Origin: Dehalococcoidia bacterium UBA7891
GTDB lineage: Bacteria > Chloroflexota > Dehalococcoidia > Lucifugimonadales > UBA826
Assembly: GCA_002500485.1 (NCBI GenBank)
Contig: DLRJ01000062.1
Coordinates: 1-64,000, forward strand
Direction: 5' to 3'
Length of the DNA stretch: 64,000 bases
Each line of letters starts with the position of its first letter. The stretch's first letter is position 1. A program made the translations under genes and the position numbers. Of this stretch, positions 63,481 to 64,000 are shown in pieces. Below the pieces are notes generated by a model, which was not told the DNA's origin, ran no database searches, and saw nothing but the letters and a program-made list of their open reading frames with translations.

Positions 63481-64000
63481 TTAAAGTTTTCCAGGCATAC
63501 CTCCATCAACATTTATTATCTCTCCTGTGATAAATCTGGAATCGTTTGATACTAGGAATAAAACGGTATTGGCTACGTCATCGGGGTAACCTGCACCTTC
63601 TAATATTTGGATAAAATCGAAGGCCCCTTTGAGGGAATGATTTCCACCGCCGACATCGGTCAAAGGAGTTATGATTTGACCAGGTCTTACGCCGTTTACT
63701 CTAATGTTGTGTTGGCCACCCATACCAGCTGCATATCTGGTAAATGCATCAACACCTGCTTTTGCTGCGTAATAGGAGGACGAAGGCCCGCGGCCTACCA
63801 GATCGTACATGTTTTTACTAAACCCTCTTTGAGCTGCTAGTGACGACATGTTTACGATTCGCCCGTTTCCTGATTCGATCAAATGGGACCATGCAGCACG
63901 ACATACGTAGAATGTCCCATTCAAATTTACCGCAATGACCCTGTCCCAACCTTCATCTGTTTCGTCGGGGAAGTTACCTTTATCACCACCTCCTGCATTG
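63481..64000 (-). CDS. Short-chain dehydrogenase/reductase, partial (5' end outside window)
   Basis: The frame stays open to base 64000. Read towards its stop at 63481 it has NAGGGD (the SDR NNAG region), WDRVIAVNLNGTFYVCRAA, NMSSLAAQRG (catalytic Ser), SSYYAAKAGVDAFTRY (catalytic YxxxK), and the final GEIINVDGG. A TTG within VNLNGTF is not the true start, since family sequence continues beyond it. The N-terminal TGxxxGIG segment is outside the window. It could work with the acyl-CoA dehydrogenase operon, which begins 91 bases downstream; that link is only positional. Confidence 0.88.
   Translation of the reverse strand, partial: NAGGGDKGNFPDETDEGWDRVIAVNLNGTFYVCRAAWSHLIESGNGRIVNMSSLAAQRGFSKNMYDLVGRGPSSSYYAAKAGVDAFTRYAAGMGGQHNIRVNGVRPGQIITPLTDVGGGNHSLKGAFDFIQILEGAGYPDDVANTVLFLVSNDSRFITGEIINVDGGMPGKL

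Overview
The window looks like a chromosomal segment from an uncultivated marine Chloroflexota bacterium of the SAR202 type. This is an inference from gene content, not from a marker gene. The DNA is moderately AT-rich and densely packed, with many 1-4 base gene overlaps. It carries paralogue-rich catabolic families: CaiB/BaiF CoA-transferases (seven domains in six genes), enolase-superfamily dehydratases, TPP decarboxylases, crotonase-fold proteins, luciferase-like flavin enzymes and two DUF1800/DUF1501/NHL modules. Coenzyme F420 genes (cofG, cofH) and F420-type oxidoreductases fit the same picture. I saw no rRNA, tRNA, CRISPR array or intact insertion sequence.

Layout. Bases 2-1506 hold the 3' end of plsY and a family 2 glycosyltransferase. 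Bases 1709-5908 hold an XRE-type regulator behind an intrinsic terminator, an MBL hydrolase, a CoA-transferase and a pterin-binding methyltransferase. Bases 5960-9727 are a promoter, the first DUF1800-NHL-DUF1501 operon and a strong terminator. Bases 9732-14024 (minus strand) encode a rhamnonate-dehydratase-like enolase, a CoA-transferase and an ABC-2 exporter. Bases 14063-19821 (plus strand) hold a crotonase-fold protein, a double-length CoA-transferase, cofG and cofH. Bases 19839-25292 hold msrA, an MFS transporter, a DinB-like protein, two luciferase-like oxidoreductases and an oxaloacetate-decarboxylase-like enzyme.

Bases 25511-31000 hold a phosphodiesterase-like protein with a small partner, a GC-richer crotonase gene, a split sulfopyruvate-decarboxylase-like TPP enzyme and a conserved protein of unknown function. 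Bases 31040-36752 mix an MFS transporter with housekeeping genes: glnS, an aldo/keto reductase, orn, a tyrosine phosphatase and a YbaK-type deacylase. Bases 36784-40381 are the second DUF1800/DUF1501/NHL module, on the minus strand and with a different gene order. Bases 40526-48480 hold an aminotransferase, an SDR and a complete peptide-type ABC importer; its DppB subunit appears to lack a canonical start codon.

Bases 48781-57630 hold a gamma-glutamyltransferase, two TPP decarboxylases, a galactonate-dehydratase-like enolase, a sulfatase and a Gfo/Idh dehydrogenase. Bases 57727-64000 hold a PPOX/F420-type flavoprotein, a decayed fragment resembling a tyrosine integrase, three overlapping CoA-transferases, an acyl-CoA dehydrogenase and the 3' part of an SDR. 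Taken together the genes suggest an aerobic scavenger of organic acids, sugar acids, sulfated sugars and peptides, using CoA activation plus F420 and flavin chemistry. The least explained element is the duplicated DUF1800/DUF1501/NHL module.
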